DNA from: Pseudomonas sp. MMS21 TM103
Lineage (GTDB): Bacteria; Pseudomonadota; Gammaproteobacteria; Pseudomonadales; Pseudomonadaceae
Direction of reading: 5' to 3'
Assembly: GCF_022132145.1 (NCBI RefSeq)
Contig: NZ_JAJISP010000001.1
Location: forward strand, 496,001-560,000
DNA length: 64,000 nt
This document shows positions 1-7,367 of this stretch, in pieces (within the stretch, counting starts at the first letter, position 1; every line of letters starts with the position of its first letter). The notes beneath the pieces were generated by a model. That model saw nothing but the letters and a program-made list of their open reading frames with translations. It was not told the DNA's origin and made no database searches. Made by a program: the position numbers and the translations under genes.

Positions 1-312
1 GGTTTCATGACGGCCATCGACGATTTCGGTGCGGGCTATGCCGGCCTCAATCTGCTGGCCGACTTCCAGCCCGACCTGATCAAACTGGACATGGCACTGA
101 TCCGCGGCATCGACCAGGACAGCGTACGGCAGATCCTGGTCGAGGCAACCCTGCAGATGTGCCGCAAGCTGGATATCCGCGTGATCGCCGAAGGCATTGA
201 AACCACTGGCGAGCTCGATGCGCTGCGCGACATGGGGGTGGAACTGTTTCAGGGTTACCTGTTCGCCAAGCCGGGTTTCGAGGCGCTGCCCGAAATACGC
301 TTTCCCTACTGA
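1..312 (+). CDS. EAL-domain protein, C-terminal part only (5' end outside window)
   Basis: This is the last 100 or so residues of a cyclic-di-GMP phosphodiesterase-type EAL domain. The visible motifs are DDFGAGYAGL, which carries the paired metal-binding aspartates, KLD, EGIET and the closing GYLFAKP. All are standard late EAL-domain landmarks. An internal ATG lies at position 7, but the domain clearly starts upstream of the window, so that codon is not the true start. The catalytic EAL signature itself is not visible, so activity cannot be judged. The gene reads toward mscL, about 85 bp downstream, with no shared function implied. Confidence 0.85.
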   Translation, partial: GFMTAIDDFGAGYAGLNLLADFQPDLIKLDMALIRGIDQDSVRQILVEATLQMCRKLDIRVIAEGIETTGELDALRDMGVELFQGYLFAKPGFEALPEIRFPY

Positions 313-397
313 GTTGTTCACAAGCGCTGAGCGCTCGCCTGGCAAGTGCGGCGCACTGCATTACACTCTGCAAAGCATCTACATCAGGGAGTGACAC

Positions 398-811
398 ATG
401 AGTATCGTCAGCGAATTCAAGGCCTTCGCCGTCAAGGGCAACGTGGTCGACATGGCCGTTGGCATCATCATTGGGGCGGCCTTCGGCAAGATCGTCTCCT
501 CCTTCGTCGGCGACGTAATCATGCCGCCTATCGGCCTGTTGATTGGCGGCGTCGACTTCTCCGACCTGGCGATTACCCTCAAGGCCGCCCAAGGCGACTT
601 GCCGGCAGTGCTCCTCGGCTATGGCAAGTTTATCCAGACCCTGCTGGACTTCCTGATCGTTGCCTTCGCCATCTTCATGGCCGTCAAGGTGATCAACCGG
701 CTCAAGCGCGAGGAAGCCGTAGCTCCGAGCCTGCCGCCAGCGCCGAGCCCGGAAGAAACCTTGCTGACCGAGATTCGCGACCTGCTCAAGGCCCAGCAAA
801 GCAAGGACTAG
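398..811 (+). CDS. mscL: Large-conductance mechanosensitive channel MscL
   Basis: This gene encodes a 137-residue inner-membrane channel that opens under membrane tension and releases solutes during hypo-osmotic shock. The N-terminus ([20 protein letters not shown]) and the pore-lining first helix with GxxxGxAFGK spacing match the family closely. A second membrane helix lies at about residues 68-95, followed by a charged C-terminal helix. Length is normal for the family. The start is supported by a GGGAG ribosome site seven bases upstream. It is a single gene, followed by the oppositely oriented reductase gene. Confidence 0.97.
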   Translation: MSIVSEFKAFAVKGNVVDMAVGIIIGAAFGKIVSSFVGDVIMPPIGLLIGGVDFSDLAITLKAAQGDLPAVLLGYGKFIQTLLDFLIVAFAIFMAVKVINRLKREEAVAPSLPPAPSPEETLLTEIRDLLKAQQSKD

Positions 812-862
812 AGCGGCACGCCTGACCGGGCGGCCTCGCGAGTGGCCCGATGGACCGCCTCA

Positions 863-1639
863 TCACCAGTAATTCTCGACTGCCACCTGGCCTGGCCGAC
901 GGTTCAGGCTCAGTTGCAAGTCGCGCTGTTTCAAGAGCTTGCGCGTGTCGTCGATCATCTGCGGGTTGCCACAGAGCATCAATCGCGAGTGTTCGGGGCT
1001 CAGGCTCAGGTCGGCAGCATGCTCCAGCGCGCCGCTGGTCAGCAGCGTGGTGATGCGCCCGTGCAGACAGCCTGGCGCCTGTTCGCGGGTCACCAGCGGC
1101 AGATAGGTGAGTTTGTCGGCGTACTCGGCCAGGTGCTCCAGCGCCGTGAGTCCGTGAATCAACGGCTGATAGGCCAGTTCGCCGGCGGTGCGCGCACTGT
1201 AGACCAGGACGATGCGCTCGAACCGCCGCCAGACCTCGAAGTCCTGGAGGATCGACAGAAAGGGCGCCAGGCCGGTGCCGCTGGCCAGCAGCCAGAGATC
1301 GCGGCCATCGACGAAGCGGTCGAGGGTGAGAAAACCATAGGCCTGCCGGTCCACCAGCAGGCTGTCGCCGGCCTGGAGTCGGCTCAGCTCGGAGGTGAAC
1401 TCGCCGCCGGGCACGACGATGGAGAAGAATTCGAGAAACTCGTCATGGGGCGCCGACACCATCGAATAGGCACGCCAGACCACAGTGCCGTCGGCCTTCT
1501 GCACGCCGAGGCGGGCGAACTGGCCGGCGCGGAAACGATACCCGGAGTCGCGCGAACAACGCAGGCTGAACAGGCTCGGCGACCACACATGCACGTCACT
1601 CAATATCTGCCGGGTGAACTTGTCTTCACTGGCGGTCAT
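863..1639 (-). CDS. fpr: Ferredoxin/flavodoxin-NADP+ reductase
   Basis: The product is a 258-residue FAD enzyme that moves electrons between NADPH and ferredoxin or flavodoxin. The FAD-binding RAYSM motif is at residues 56-60 and the NADP-binding GTGLAPF at 121-127. A CGNPQMIDD nucleotide-binding segment lies near residue 220. The protein ends in ...VENYW. A terminal aromatic residue that stacks on FAD is, from general knowledge, the E. coli Fpr pattern. P. aeruginosa has more than one protein of this family, so this may be the paralogue linked to mscL rather than the main Fpr. The sequence directly upstream of its start is occupied by an inverted-repeat element. Confidence 0.9.
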   Translation of the reverse strand: MTASEDKFTRQILSDVHVWSPSLFSLRCSRDSGYRFRAGQFARLGVQKADGTVVWRAYSMVSAPHDEFLEFFSIVVPGGEFTSELSRLQAGDSLLVDRQAYGFLTLDRFVDGRDLWLLASGTGLAPFLSILQDFEVWRRFERIVLVYSARTAGELAYQPLIHGLTALEHLAEYADKLTYLPLVTREQAPGCLHGRITTLLTSGALEHAADLSLSPEHSRLMLCGNPQMIDDTRKLLKQRDLQLSLNRRPGQVAVENYW

Positions 1640-1669
1640 ACTTCACCCCCTCTGCTGTGCCGAAGATCT

Positions 1670-1751
1670 GGCAGGCCGTAAAAAAACGTAGCGAGCGAAG
1701 GCTAACTTCAACGCGGCATAGCCGAGCGCAGTAGTTTTTCAACGGCCTGCC
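1670..1751. repeat. Short inverted-repeat element (MITE/REP-like)
   Basis: An 82-bp element has ends that mirror each other: GGCAGGCCGT at 1670-1679 and ACGGCCTGCC at 1742-1751. The symmetry continues inward through an A-rich/T-rich arm (AAAAAAACGTAG facing AGTAGTTTTTCAA). The inner GCGAGCGAAGGCTA and TAGCCGAGCGC can also pair, so the whole unit folds into one long hairpin. It sits between the divergent fpr and rlmG genes. No coding capacity is visible. Copies elsewhere in the genome would prove a repeat family. Confidence 0.6.
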
Positions 1752-1794
1752 ACAGTGTCGCGCAAAGCGCCCTTAACAAACACCAGCAGTCTAT

Positions 1795-2919
1795 ATGCCT
1801 ATATTCGTTACGCCTTTTGCCCAGCTCGACCTGATCCGCCAGCCCGAACAGCAGGCCGAACCCCTGCAGGCCTTCGATGCCGCCGACGAGTACCTGCTCA
1901 ATCATCTGCATGAGCAGGGCTTGCCCGCGGATGCACGCGTATTGCTGCTCAACGACAGCTTCGGCGCCCTGGCGGCCAATTTGGCCGGCCGGGCCCAGGT
2001 CACCAGCAGTGGCGACTCGCACCTCGGCTACCTCGGCCTGCAAGCCAACCTGGCGCGCAATCACTTGCCGGCAGACGCGGTCCGCTTCGTACCGGCCAGC
2101 GCAACGGTGCAGGGTCCGTTCGATCGGGTCGTGATCCGCATCCCCAAGACCCTGGCACTGCTGGAAGAACAACTGATCCGCCTGCACGGTCAACTGGCAC
2201 CCGGCGCCCAGGTGATCGCCGCCGCCATGGTCAAACACCTGCCGCGCGCGGCGGGCGACCTGCTGGAGCGTTATATCGGCCCGGTACAGGCCTCGCTGGC
2301 GGTGAAGAAAGCGCGCCTGCTGATAGCCACACCGACCGACAAACCGGTCCCGCTGTCGCCTTACCCAAGCCGCTATCGCCTGGACAAGCCGGCAATCGAA
2401 TTGCTCAACCACGCCAATGTGTTCTGCCGCGAAGACCTCGATATCGGCACCCGCGCCCTCCTGCCCCATCTGCCCAAACACCTCAGTCGCATGCGCGTAG
2501 CGGATCTAGGCTGTGGCAATGGCGTGCTGGGCATTGCCTATGCCCTGGGCAGCCCGCAAGCCGAGCTGACCCTGGTCGACGAATCCTATATGGCGGTGCA
2601 ATCGGCGCTGGAGAACTGGCGTGCGGCCCTGGGCGAGCGCCCGGTGGAGGTCCGCGCCGGCGACGGCCTGGCCGAGCAGGCGGCGGATTCGCTGGATCTG
2701 GTGCTGTGCAACCCGCCGTTCCACCAGCAGCAGGTGGTCGGCGACTTCCTCGCCTGGCGCATGTTCCAGCAGGCCCGCACCGCGCTGGTCACCGGCGGCG
2801 AGCTGTGGATAGTCGGCAACCGCCACCTGGGCTACCACGCCAAGCTCAAGCGCCTGTTCCGCGGCGTCGAGCAGGTGGCGGCCACGCCGAAGTTCGTGGT
2901 GCTTAAGGCGATTAAATAA
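1795..2919 (+). CDS. rlmG: 23S rRNA (guanine-N2)-methyltransferase RlmG
   Basis: This 374-residue SAM-dependent enzyme methylates G1835 of 23S rRNA in E. coli. It has the two-lobed layout of RsmC/RlmG. The N-terminal methyltransferase-like half lacks a clean SAM motif. The C-terminal half has the SAM-binding VADLGCGNG at about residue 235 and the catalytic NPPF at about 306, followed by HQQQ. Length fits the family. No good ribosome site is seen just before the chosen ATG, but the protein begins in the expected place. RsmC is the main alternative; the NPPFHQQ context and length favour RlmG. Confidence 0.88.
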   Translation: MPIFVTPFAQLDLIRQPEQQAEPLQAFDAADEYLLNHLHEQGLPADARVLLLNDSFGALAANLAGRAQVTSSGDSHLGYLGLQANLARNHLPADAVRFVPASATVQGPFDRVVIRIPKTLALLEEQLIRLHGQLAPGAQVIAAAMVKHLPRAAGDLLERYIGPVQASLAVKKARLLIATPTDKPVPLSPYPSRYRLDKPAIELLNHANVFCREDLDIGTRALLPHLPKHLSRMRVADLGCGNGVLGIAYALGSPQAELTLVDESYMAVQSALENWRAALGERPVEVRAGDGLAEQAADSLDLVLCNPPFHQQQVVGDFLAWRMFQQARTALVTGGELWIVGNRHLGYHAKLKRLFRGVEQVAATPKFVVLKAIK

Positions 2920-2939
2920 GTCCGGCACGCCGCTGATCC

Positions 2940-3105
2940 GTAGGCTGGGTTAGCGGCACGGAACACCTTATGCACGAACAACAGCGCTATTCGGCTGCCG
3001 CGTAACCCACCAGACACAAGCCCGGGTCGCCGCCATGGTGGGTTACGGCGCAGCCAATACAGGCGCAACGCAGGACAATCCAGCCATGCGCCTGACCCAC
3101 CCTAC
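2940..3105. repeat. Nested inverted-repeat intergenic element
   Basis: The outer arms GTAGGCTGGGTTA (2940-2952) and TGACCCACCCTAC (3093-3105) match as inverted repeats at 11 of 13 positions. Inside them, CGTAACCCACCA (3001-3012) and TGGTGGGTTACG (3036-3047) form a perfect 12-bp inverted repeat. The GTAGGGTGGGT-type ends resemble intergenic repeats common in Pseudomonas genomes. It lies in the convergent space between rlmG and the cio operon, where a bidirectional terminator role is also possible. Confidence 0.6.
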
Positions 3106-3130
3106 GAAAACATCGTGGATCGGCAGCCGA

Positions 3131-3274
3131 TCAGGGCGTACCCATGCCCGCCGCCTGCATAAACAGGCGCAGCAACCCGGCCACCAGCCCCAGGGCCAGC
3201 ACGCTTCCGGCCCAGATCGCGACCAGCCAGCCGAGACGCTGCCATAGCGGTTTGTTTTCCTGCGCATTCGGCAT
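3131..3274 (-). CDS. DUF2474-type small membrane protein of the CIO oxidase operon
   Basis: This is a 47-residue protein starting MPNAQENKPLWQRLGW and ending MGTP. A positively charged, Trp-rich N-terminus is followed by one membrane helix (WLVAIWAGSVLALGLVAGLL). It starts ten bases after the cioB stop codon, in the same direction. The pattern matches the DUF2474 proteins found behind cyanide-insensitive oxidase genes. Small single-helix subunits such as CydX play a structural role in related bd oxidases, so an accessory subunit is a reasonable inference, not shown here. Confidence 0.8.
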   Translation of the reverse strand: MPNAQENKPLWQRLGWLVAIWAGSVLALGLVAGLLRLFMQAAGMGTP

Positions 3275-3284
3275 CGCCGGCCCC

Positions 3285-4298
3285 TCAGTGATAGCCGTCT
3301 TCCTCGCGTACCTTGCCGCGGAACACGTAGTAGCTCCAGGCGGTGTACATCAGGATGAAGGGGATGATGAACAGCGCGCCGACCAGGATGAAGCCCTGAC
3401 TCTGCGGCGGCGAAGCGGCCTGCCAGATACTGATCGACGGCGGGATGATGTTCGGCCACAGGCTGATACCCAGGCCGCTGTAGCCGAGGAAGATCAGCGC
3501 CAGGGTCAGCAGGAATGGCGAATAGTGGGCGTTGCTGGCCACCGCCCGCAGCAGCGCCCAGGTGCACAGCAGCACCAGCAAGGGCACCGGGATGAACCAG
3601 AACAGATTCGGCAAGCTGAACCAGCGCGCGGCGATCTCGGCATGCGCCAGCGGCGTCCACAGGCTGACCATGCCGGTCACCGCCAACACCACGAACACCA
3701 GCGGCCGCGCCAGGTCGTGCATCTGCTGCTGCAGGCGGCCTTCGGTCTTCATGATCAGCCAGGTGCAGCCGAGCAAGGCGTAGGCGGCGATCAGCGCCAG
3801 TCCGCAGAACAGCGAGAACGGCGTCAGCCAGTCGAGCGCCCCGCCAACGTAGACCCTGTCCACCACCTCGAAGCCGTCGATATAAGCGCCCAAGGCCACG
3901 CCCTGGAAGAAGGTCGCGGTCAGCGAGCCGCCGATGAAGGCCTTGTCCCACAGATGGCGCTTGTGCGCCTTGGCCTTGAAGCGGAATTCGAAGGCCACGC
4001 CGCGAAAAATCAGCCCCAGCAACATGAATACCAGGGGCAGGTAGAGCGCGCTCAAGACCACCGCATAGGCCAGCGGGAAGGCGCCGAACAGTGCCGCGCC
4101 GCCAAGTACCAGCCAGGTTTCGTTGCCGTCCCAGACCGGCGCCACGGTATTCATCATCACGTCGCGCTCGCCTTCGCTCTTGACGAAGGGAAAGAGGATG
4201 CCCAGGCCTAAGTCGAAACCGTCCATGACCACATACATCATCACGCCGAAGGCGATGATCACGGCCCAGATCAGCGAAAGATCGATGCCCATATTCAA
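3285..4298 (-). CDS. cioB: Cyanide-insensitive terminal oxidase (bd-type), subunit II
   Basis: The product is a 337-residue CydB/CioB family protein with about eight membrane helices. It opens with MGIDLSLIWAVIIAFGVMMY and contains the family segments MDGFDLGLG and WDGNETWLVLGG. With CioA it forms a quinol:oxygen oxidoreductase in the inner membrane. Its ATG overlaps the end of cioA by four bases, so the two are translationally coupled. The C-terminus ends in a cytoplasmic RGKVREEDGYH tail. The DUF2474 gene follows at once. Confidence 0.95.
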   Translation of the reverse strand: MNMGIDLSLIWAVIIAFGVMMYVVMDGFDLGLGILFPFVKSEGERDVMMNTVAPVWDGNETWLVLGGAALFGAFPLAYAVVLSALYLPLVFMLLGLIFRGVAFEFRFKAKAHKRHLWDKAFIGGSLTATFFQGVALGAYIDGFEVVDRVYVGGALDWLTPFSLFCGLALIAAYALLGCTWLIMKTEGRLQQQMHDLARPLVFVVLAVTGMVSLWTPLAHAEIAARWFSLPNLFWFIPVPLLVLLCTWALLRAVASNAHYSPFLLTLALIFLGYSGLGISLWPNIIPPSISIWQAASPPQSQGFILVGALFIIPFILMYTAWSYYVFRGKVREEDGYH

Positions 4299-5728
4299 CT
4301 CCTGCCACTCGGGGTGTCGTTATCGTCCAGGCCCTCATCCGCAGCGGACAACGGTCGTGACGGTGTGCGTTGCTGCCCAGGCCCACCTTCGACGGCCTGC
4401 CTGCCTTCGTCGGTGACCGGCCCCTTGCGCACCAGACGCATCATGTAACCGAGCCCGGCGCCGAACAGGGCGAAATACACCACCACGAACAGCATCAGGG
4501 TCAGGCTCATCTGCGCAAAGCTGTGCCCGGATGAGGCATCGGCGGTGCGCATCAGGCCCTGAATAATCCAGGGCTGGCGGCCGATCTCGGTGGTGTACCA
4601 GCCCGCCAGAATGGCGACGATTCCCGATGGGCCCATCCACACCGCCAGATGCAGAAATGCCCGCGACTGGAACAGTCGACCGCGCGTCCGTAGCCACAGC
4701 CCCCAGAGGCCGGTGAGAATCATCAGCATGCCCAGACCAACCATGACCCGGAAGGTCCAGAACACAATGGTCGAGTTGGGCCGGTCCTGCTTGGCGAACT
4801 CTTTCAGCGCCGGCACCTGCTTATCCAGACTGTGGGTCAGAATCAGGCTGCCGAGCGCCGGAATCTCGATCTTGAAGCGAGTCTCTTCGGCGTCCATGTC
4901 CGGCCAGCCGAACAGGATCAGCGGCGTCGGCTCTTCGCCATGGTTTTCCCAATGACCTTCGATCGCGGCTATCTTCGCCGGCTGGTGCTTGAGGGTATTG
5001 AGGCCATGAAAGTCGCCGATCAGCGCCTGGATCGGCGCAACCAGCAGGGCCATCCACATGGCCATCGACAACATCTTGCGGATCGCCGGATTATCCCGAC
5101 CGCGCAGCAGGTGCCAGGCCGCCGATGCGCCGACGAAAAACGCCGTGGCGAGGAACGCCGCCGTGGCCATATGGGCCAGACGGTAGGGGAAGGACGGATT
5201 GAACACCACGGCGAACCAGTCCACCGGGATCACCCGCCCATCGATGATCTCGAAGCCCTGCGGGGTGTGCATCCAGCTGTTGGAGGCGAGGATCCAGAAG
5301 GTCGAAATCAAGGTGCCGAGGGCGACCATCAGGGTGGAGAAAAAGTGCAGACCCGGGCCGACGCGCTGCCAGCCGAACAGCATGACGCCGAGGAAGCCCG
5401 CTTCGAGGAAGAACGCGGTGAGCACTTCATAGGTCAGCAGCGGCCCGGTAATCGCCCCGGCAAAATCCGAGAAGGCGCTCCAGTTGGTGCCGAACTGATA
5501 GGCCATGACCAGGCCGGAGACCACGCCCATGCCGAAGTTGACCGCAAAGATCTTCGCCCAGAAGTGATACAGGTCGCGGTAGACCTCTTGCCGGGTCTTC
5601 AGCCACAAGCCTTCCAATACCGCCAGGTAGCTGGCCAGGCCAATGGTGATGGCCGGAAAAATGATATGGAAGGAAATAGTGAAACCGAACTGGATTCGCG
5701 CCAGGTCGAGAGCCTCTATGCCGAACAT
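4295..5728 (-). CDS. cioA: Cyanide-insensitive terminal oxidase (bd-type), subunit I
   Basis: This 477-residue CydA-family quinol oxidase subunit carries the haem groups. The N-terminal ISFHIIFPAITIG segment supplies the axial histidine (His21), and the GRQPW signature and quinol-loop residues follow later. The loop between helices is short, as in the CIO branch rather than the long-Q-loop E. coli CydA. About 35 residues of low-complexity, polar C-terminal tail follow the last helix. It is the first gene of cioA-cioB-DUF2474. An ANR/FNR box lies about 150 bp upstream. Confidence 0.95.
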   Translation of the reverse strand: MFGIEALDLARIQFGFTISFHIIFPAITIGLASYLAVLEGLWLKTRQEVYRDLYHFWAKIFAVNFGMGVVSGLVMAYQFGTNWSAFSDFAGAITGPLLTYEVLTAFFLEAGFLGVMLFGWQRVGPGLHFFSTLMVALGTLISTFWILASNSWMHTPQGFEIIDGRVIPVDWFAVVFNPSFPYRLAHMATAAFLATAFFVGASAAWHLLRGRDNPAIRKMLSMAMWMALLVAPIQALIGDFHGLNTLKHQPAKIAAIEGHWENHGEEPTPLILFGWPDMDAEETRFKIEIPALGSLILTHSLDKQVPALKEFAKQDRPNSTIVFWTFRVMVGLGMLMILTGLWGLWLRTRGRLFQSRAFLHLAVWMGPSGIVAILAGWYTTEIGRQPWIIQGLMRTADASSGHSFAQMSLTLMLFVVVYFALFGAGLGYMMRLVRKGPVTDEGRQAVEGGPGQQRTPSRPLSAADEGLDDNDTPSGRS

Positions 5729-5877
5729 GGAGCATCCTCACTCAGGTTATTCGGGGCACAGCCGTATGCGCGCGCCTATCGATAGGGAGGGCGCAGAAGC
5801 GCTGTAATTGTTTTTGTCATTGCGCGGTGACGCCGCGTAGCGGACCCAGGCGGCCTCAGCAGAAGCCAGGGCGAACG

Positions 5878-5891
5878 TTGATCTGGATCAA
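5878..5891. promoter_or_regulatory. ANR/FNR box between cioA and the MFS remnant
   Basis: TTGATCTGGATCAA is an exact match to the TTGAT-N4-ATCAA consensus bound by FNR-family regulators (ANR in Pseudomonas). It is palindromic and lies between divergent genes, about 150 bp from the cioA start and 120 bp from the remnant at 6013. In P. aeruginosa, ANR lowers cioAB expression at low oxygen, so cioA is the likely target. The sign of regulation cannot be read from the sequence. Confidence 0.75.
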
Positions 5892-6012
5892 GGAATGAGC
5901 AAAGAGTAACGCCTCACCCGATGCTTGCTGCTGTGGTTATTTGTCGCGCACGCCGCGTGCCCGGCTCGTCAGCCATGCTAGGCTGGCACAACTTAAGTAG
6001 CTAGCTATCTAA

Positions 6013-6471
6013 ATGCCCATGAGCGTCCACGGCAAACTGCTCCTGCGTCACCAGCGTCCCTTCATCGCCTTCTGGCTGGCGCGTGTCGGCACCGCCAGCG
6101 GCTTCCAGATGCTCACCGTGGCCATCGGCTTCGGCCTGTCGACCTCGCCGTGGTTCAGCCTGGCGACGCTGGTGGTGCTGGGCGCAGCGGACATGGTCAG
6201 CATGGTGATCCGTGGCGCCTTCGTGCAGCTGCAGACGCCAGACGAAATGCGCGGCCGGGTCGGCGCGGTGAATGGCCTGTTCATCGGCGCCTCGAACCAG
6301 CTCGGCGAGTTCCGCGCCGGGGTCAGCGCGGCCTGGTTCGGCACCGTGCCGGCAGTGCTGATCGGCGGGGTCGGTGCGCTACTGGTCACCGGCGCCTGGA
6401 TGAAACTCTTCCCCGCCCTGGCACAGCGCGATCACCTCAGCCAACAACACGGGCAGAACAACGCCGCCTGA
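6013..6471 (+). pseudogene. MFS transporter with a large internal deletion
   Basis: This 152-codon reading frame begins like a full-length major-facilitator exporter (LLRHQRPFIAFWLARVGTAS, then QMLTVAIG). It then jumps directly to sequence typical of the C-terminal third: LVVLGAADMVSMVIRGAFVQ, TPDEMRGRVGAVNGLFIGAS and the last helix. Family members are about 400 residues, so roughly 250 residues (helices 2 to about 8) are missing. The frame is kept across the junction, near VAIGFGLSTSPW. The remaining protein cannot form a normal 12-helix transporter. I call it a pseudogene, although it might still be expressed. Confidence 0.75.
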
Positions 6472-6481
6472 ACCCCTGCTC

Positions 6482-6582
6482 AGCGGTTGTGAAAAAATCG
6501 AGCGCCGTAGCGCAACGCCGCAGTGGGCGTTTGGAGGCGGTCGCTGAGGCAGTCGTAGTAGGCGAGAGTTCTTTCACACGCT
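6482..6582. repeat. Inverted-repeat element downstream of the MFS remnant
   Basis: The left arm AGCGGTTGTGAAAAAA (6482-6497) and the right arm TTCTTTCACACGCT (6569-6582) are imperfect inverted repeats enclosing about 70 bp of GC-rich sequence without coding capacity. The form recalls the element at 1670-1751 (A-rich arm, similar size), but the sequences are diverged. It fills the space before the convergent DJ-1 family gene and may also act as a terminator. Confidence 0.4.
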
Positions 6583-6583
6583 C

Positions 6584-7138
6584 TCAATGCACCAGCAGCG
6601 CCTCGGCCACCTGCTTGCGCGTGCCCCTGCCGCGCAGGTGCTCGACCAGGGTCAGGGCGAATTCGAGTGCGGTGCCAGGTCCCTGGCTGGTGATGCAGTT
6701 GCCGTCGACCACCACAGGTTCATCGATGAAGGTGCAACCGCTGAGGCGCTCACTGAAGCTCGGGTAGCAGGTCATGCGCCGCTGCTGCAGCACACCGAAC
6801 GCCTGCAAGGCCACCGCCGGCGCCGCGCAAATCGCGGCGAACAACTTGCCGGCCTTGGCTTGCCGGCGCACCCGTTCGGCCAGCGGCTCATGCTCGGCCA
6901 GGCGCTGGGCACCAGGCATGCCGCCGGGCAGCACGATCAGGTCGAATTCCTGGGCCAGGACGTCGACCAGCATGGTATCGGCGGTCAAGCGGGTACCGCG
7001 GGCGCAGGTGACCATGCGCCGGCCTTCGATGCTGGCGACCACCACCTCGACCTCGGCGCGGCGCAGCACGTCGATCAAGGTCACGCATTCGATGTCTTCG
7101 ACGCCATCGGCAATGGTGACAAGGGCACGTGAAGTCAT
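6584..7138 (-). CDS. DJ-1/PfpI family protein (YajL-like deglycase/chaperone)
   Basis: The 184-residue protein begins MTSRALVTIADGVEDIE and carries the DJ-1 nucleophile in AAICAAPAVA (Cys104), with the partner glutamate Glu14 in DGVEDIE. E. coli YajL and human DJ-1 protect proteins against oxidative and glycation damage, though the exact chemistry is debated. A longer in-frame start exists 46 codons upstream. The chosen ATG has a strong GAGGAGG ribosome site and matches family length. It is transcribed alone, divergent from the purine permease. Confidence 0.9.
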   Translation of the reverse strand: MTSRALVTIADGVEDIECVTLIDVLRRAEVEVVVASIEGRRMVTCARGTRLTADTMLVDVLAQEFDLIVLPGGMPGAQRLAEHEPLAERVRRQAKAGKLFAAICAAPAVALQAFGVLQQRRMTCYPSFSERLSGCTFIDEPVVVDGNCITSQGPGTALEFALTLVEHLRGRGTRKQVAEALLVH

Positions 7139-7367
7139 GTTTGCCTCCTCGAAAAACCCAACGAAAAGCGTCCGCAGGGTCATGTCTGCACCGCGTGCGG
7201 ACGAGCTGTTATGATGCGCGCCTTTTTCCAGATCGCCAGCAAAATCATGCCTATGTGCTTTGCTTTGGGTCTGCACATCGAAGGCGTGACGGAGACACTT
7301 TCGACTGCTGTGGCTGCCTCCAAGTGCCCGCTATCATCACAACCTCTTACGCCATAGGGATCTCTGC

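Noticed and set aside
863-1681. Long plus-strand frame of 279 codons opposite fpr
   Set aside because: It is the antisense shadow of the reductase gene, which has clear FAD and NADP motifs; the shadow matches no family.
3144-4211. Long plus-strand frame opposite cioB
   Set aside because: Low-complexity Gln/Arg-rich translation typical of the reverse strand of a GC-rich membrane-protein gene.
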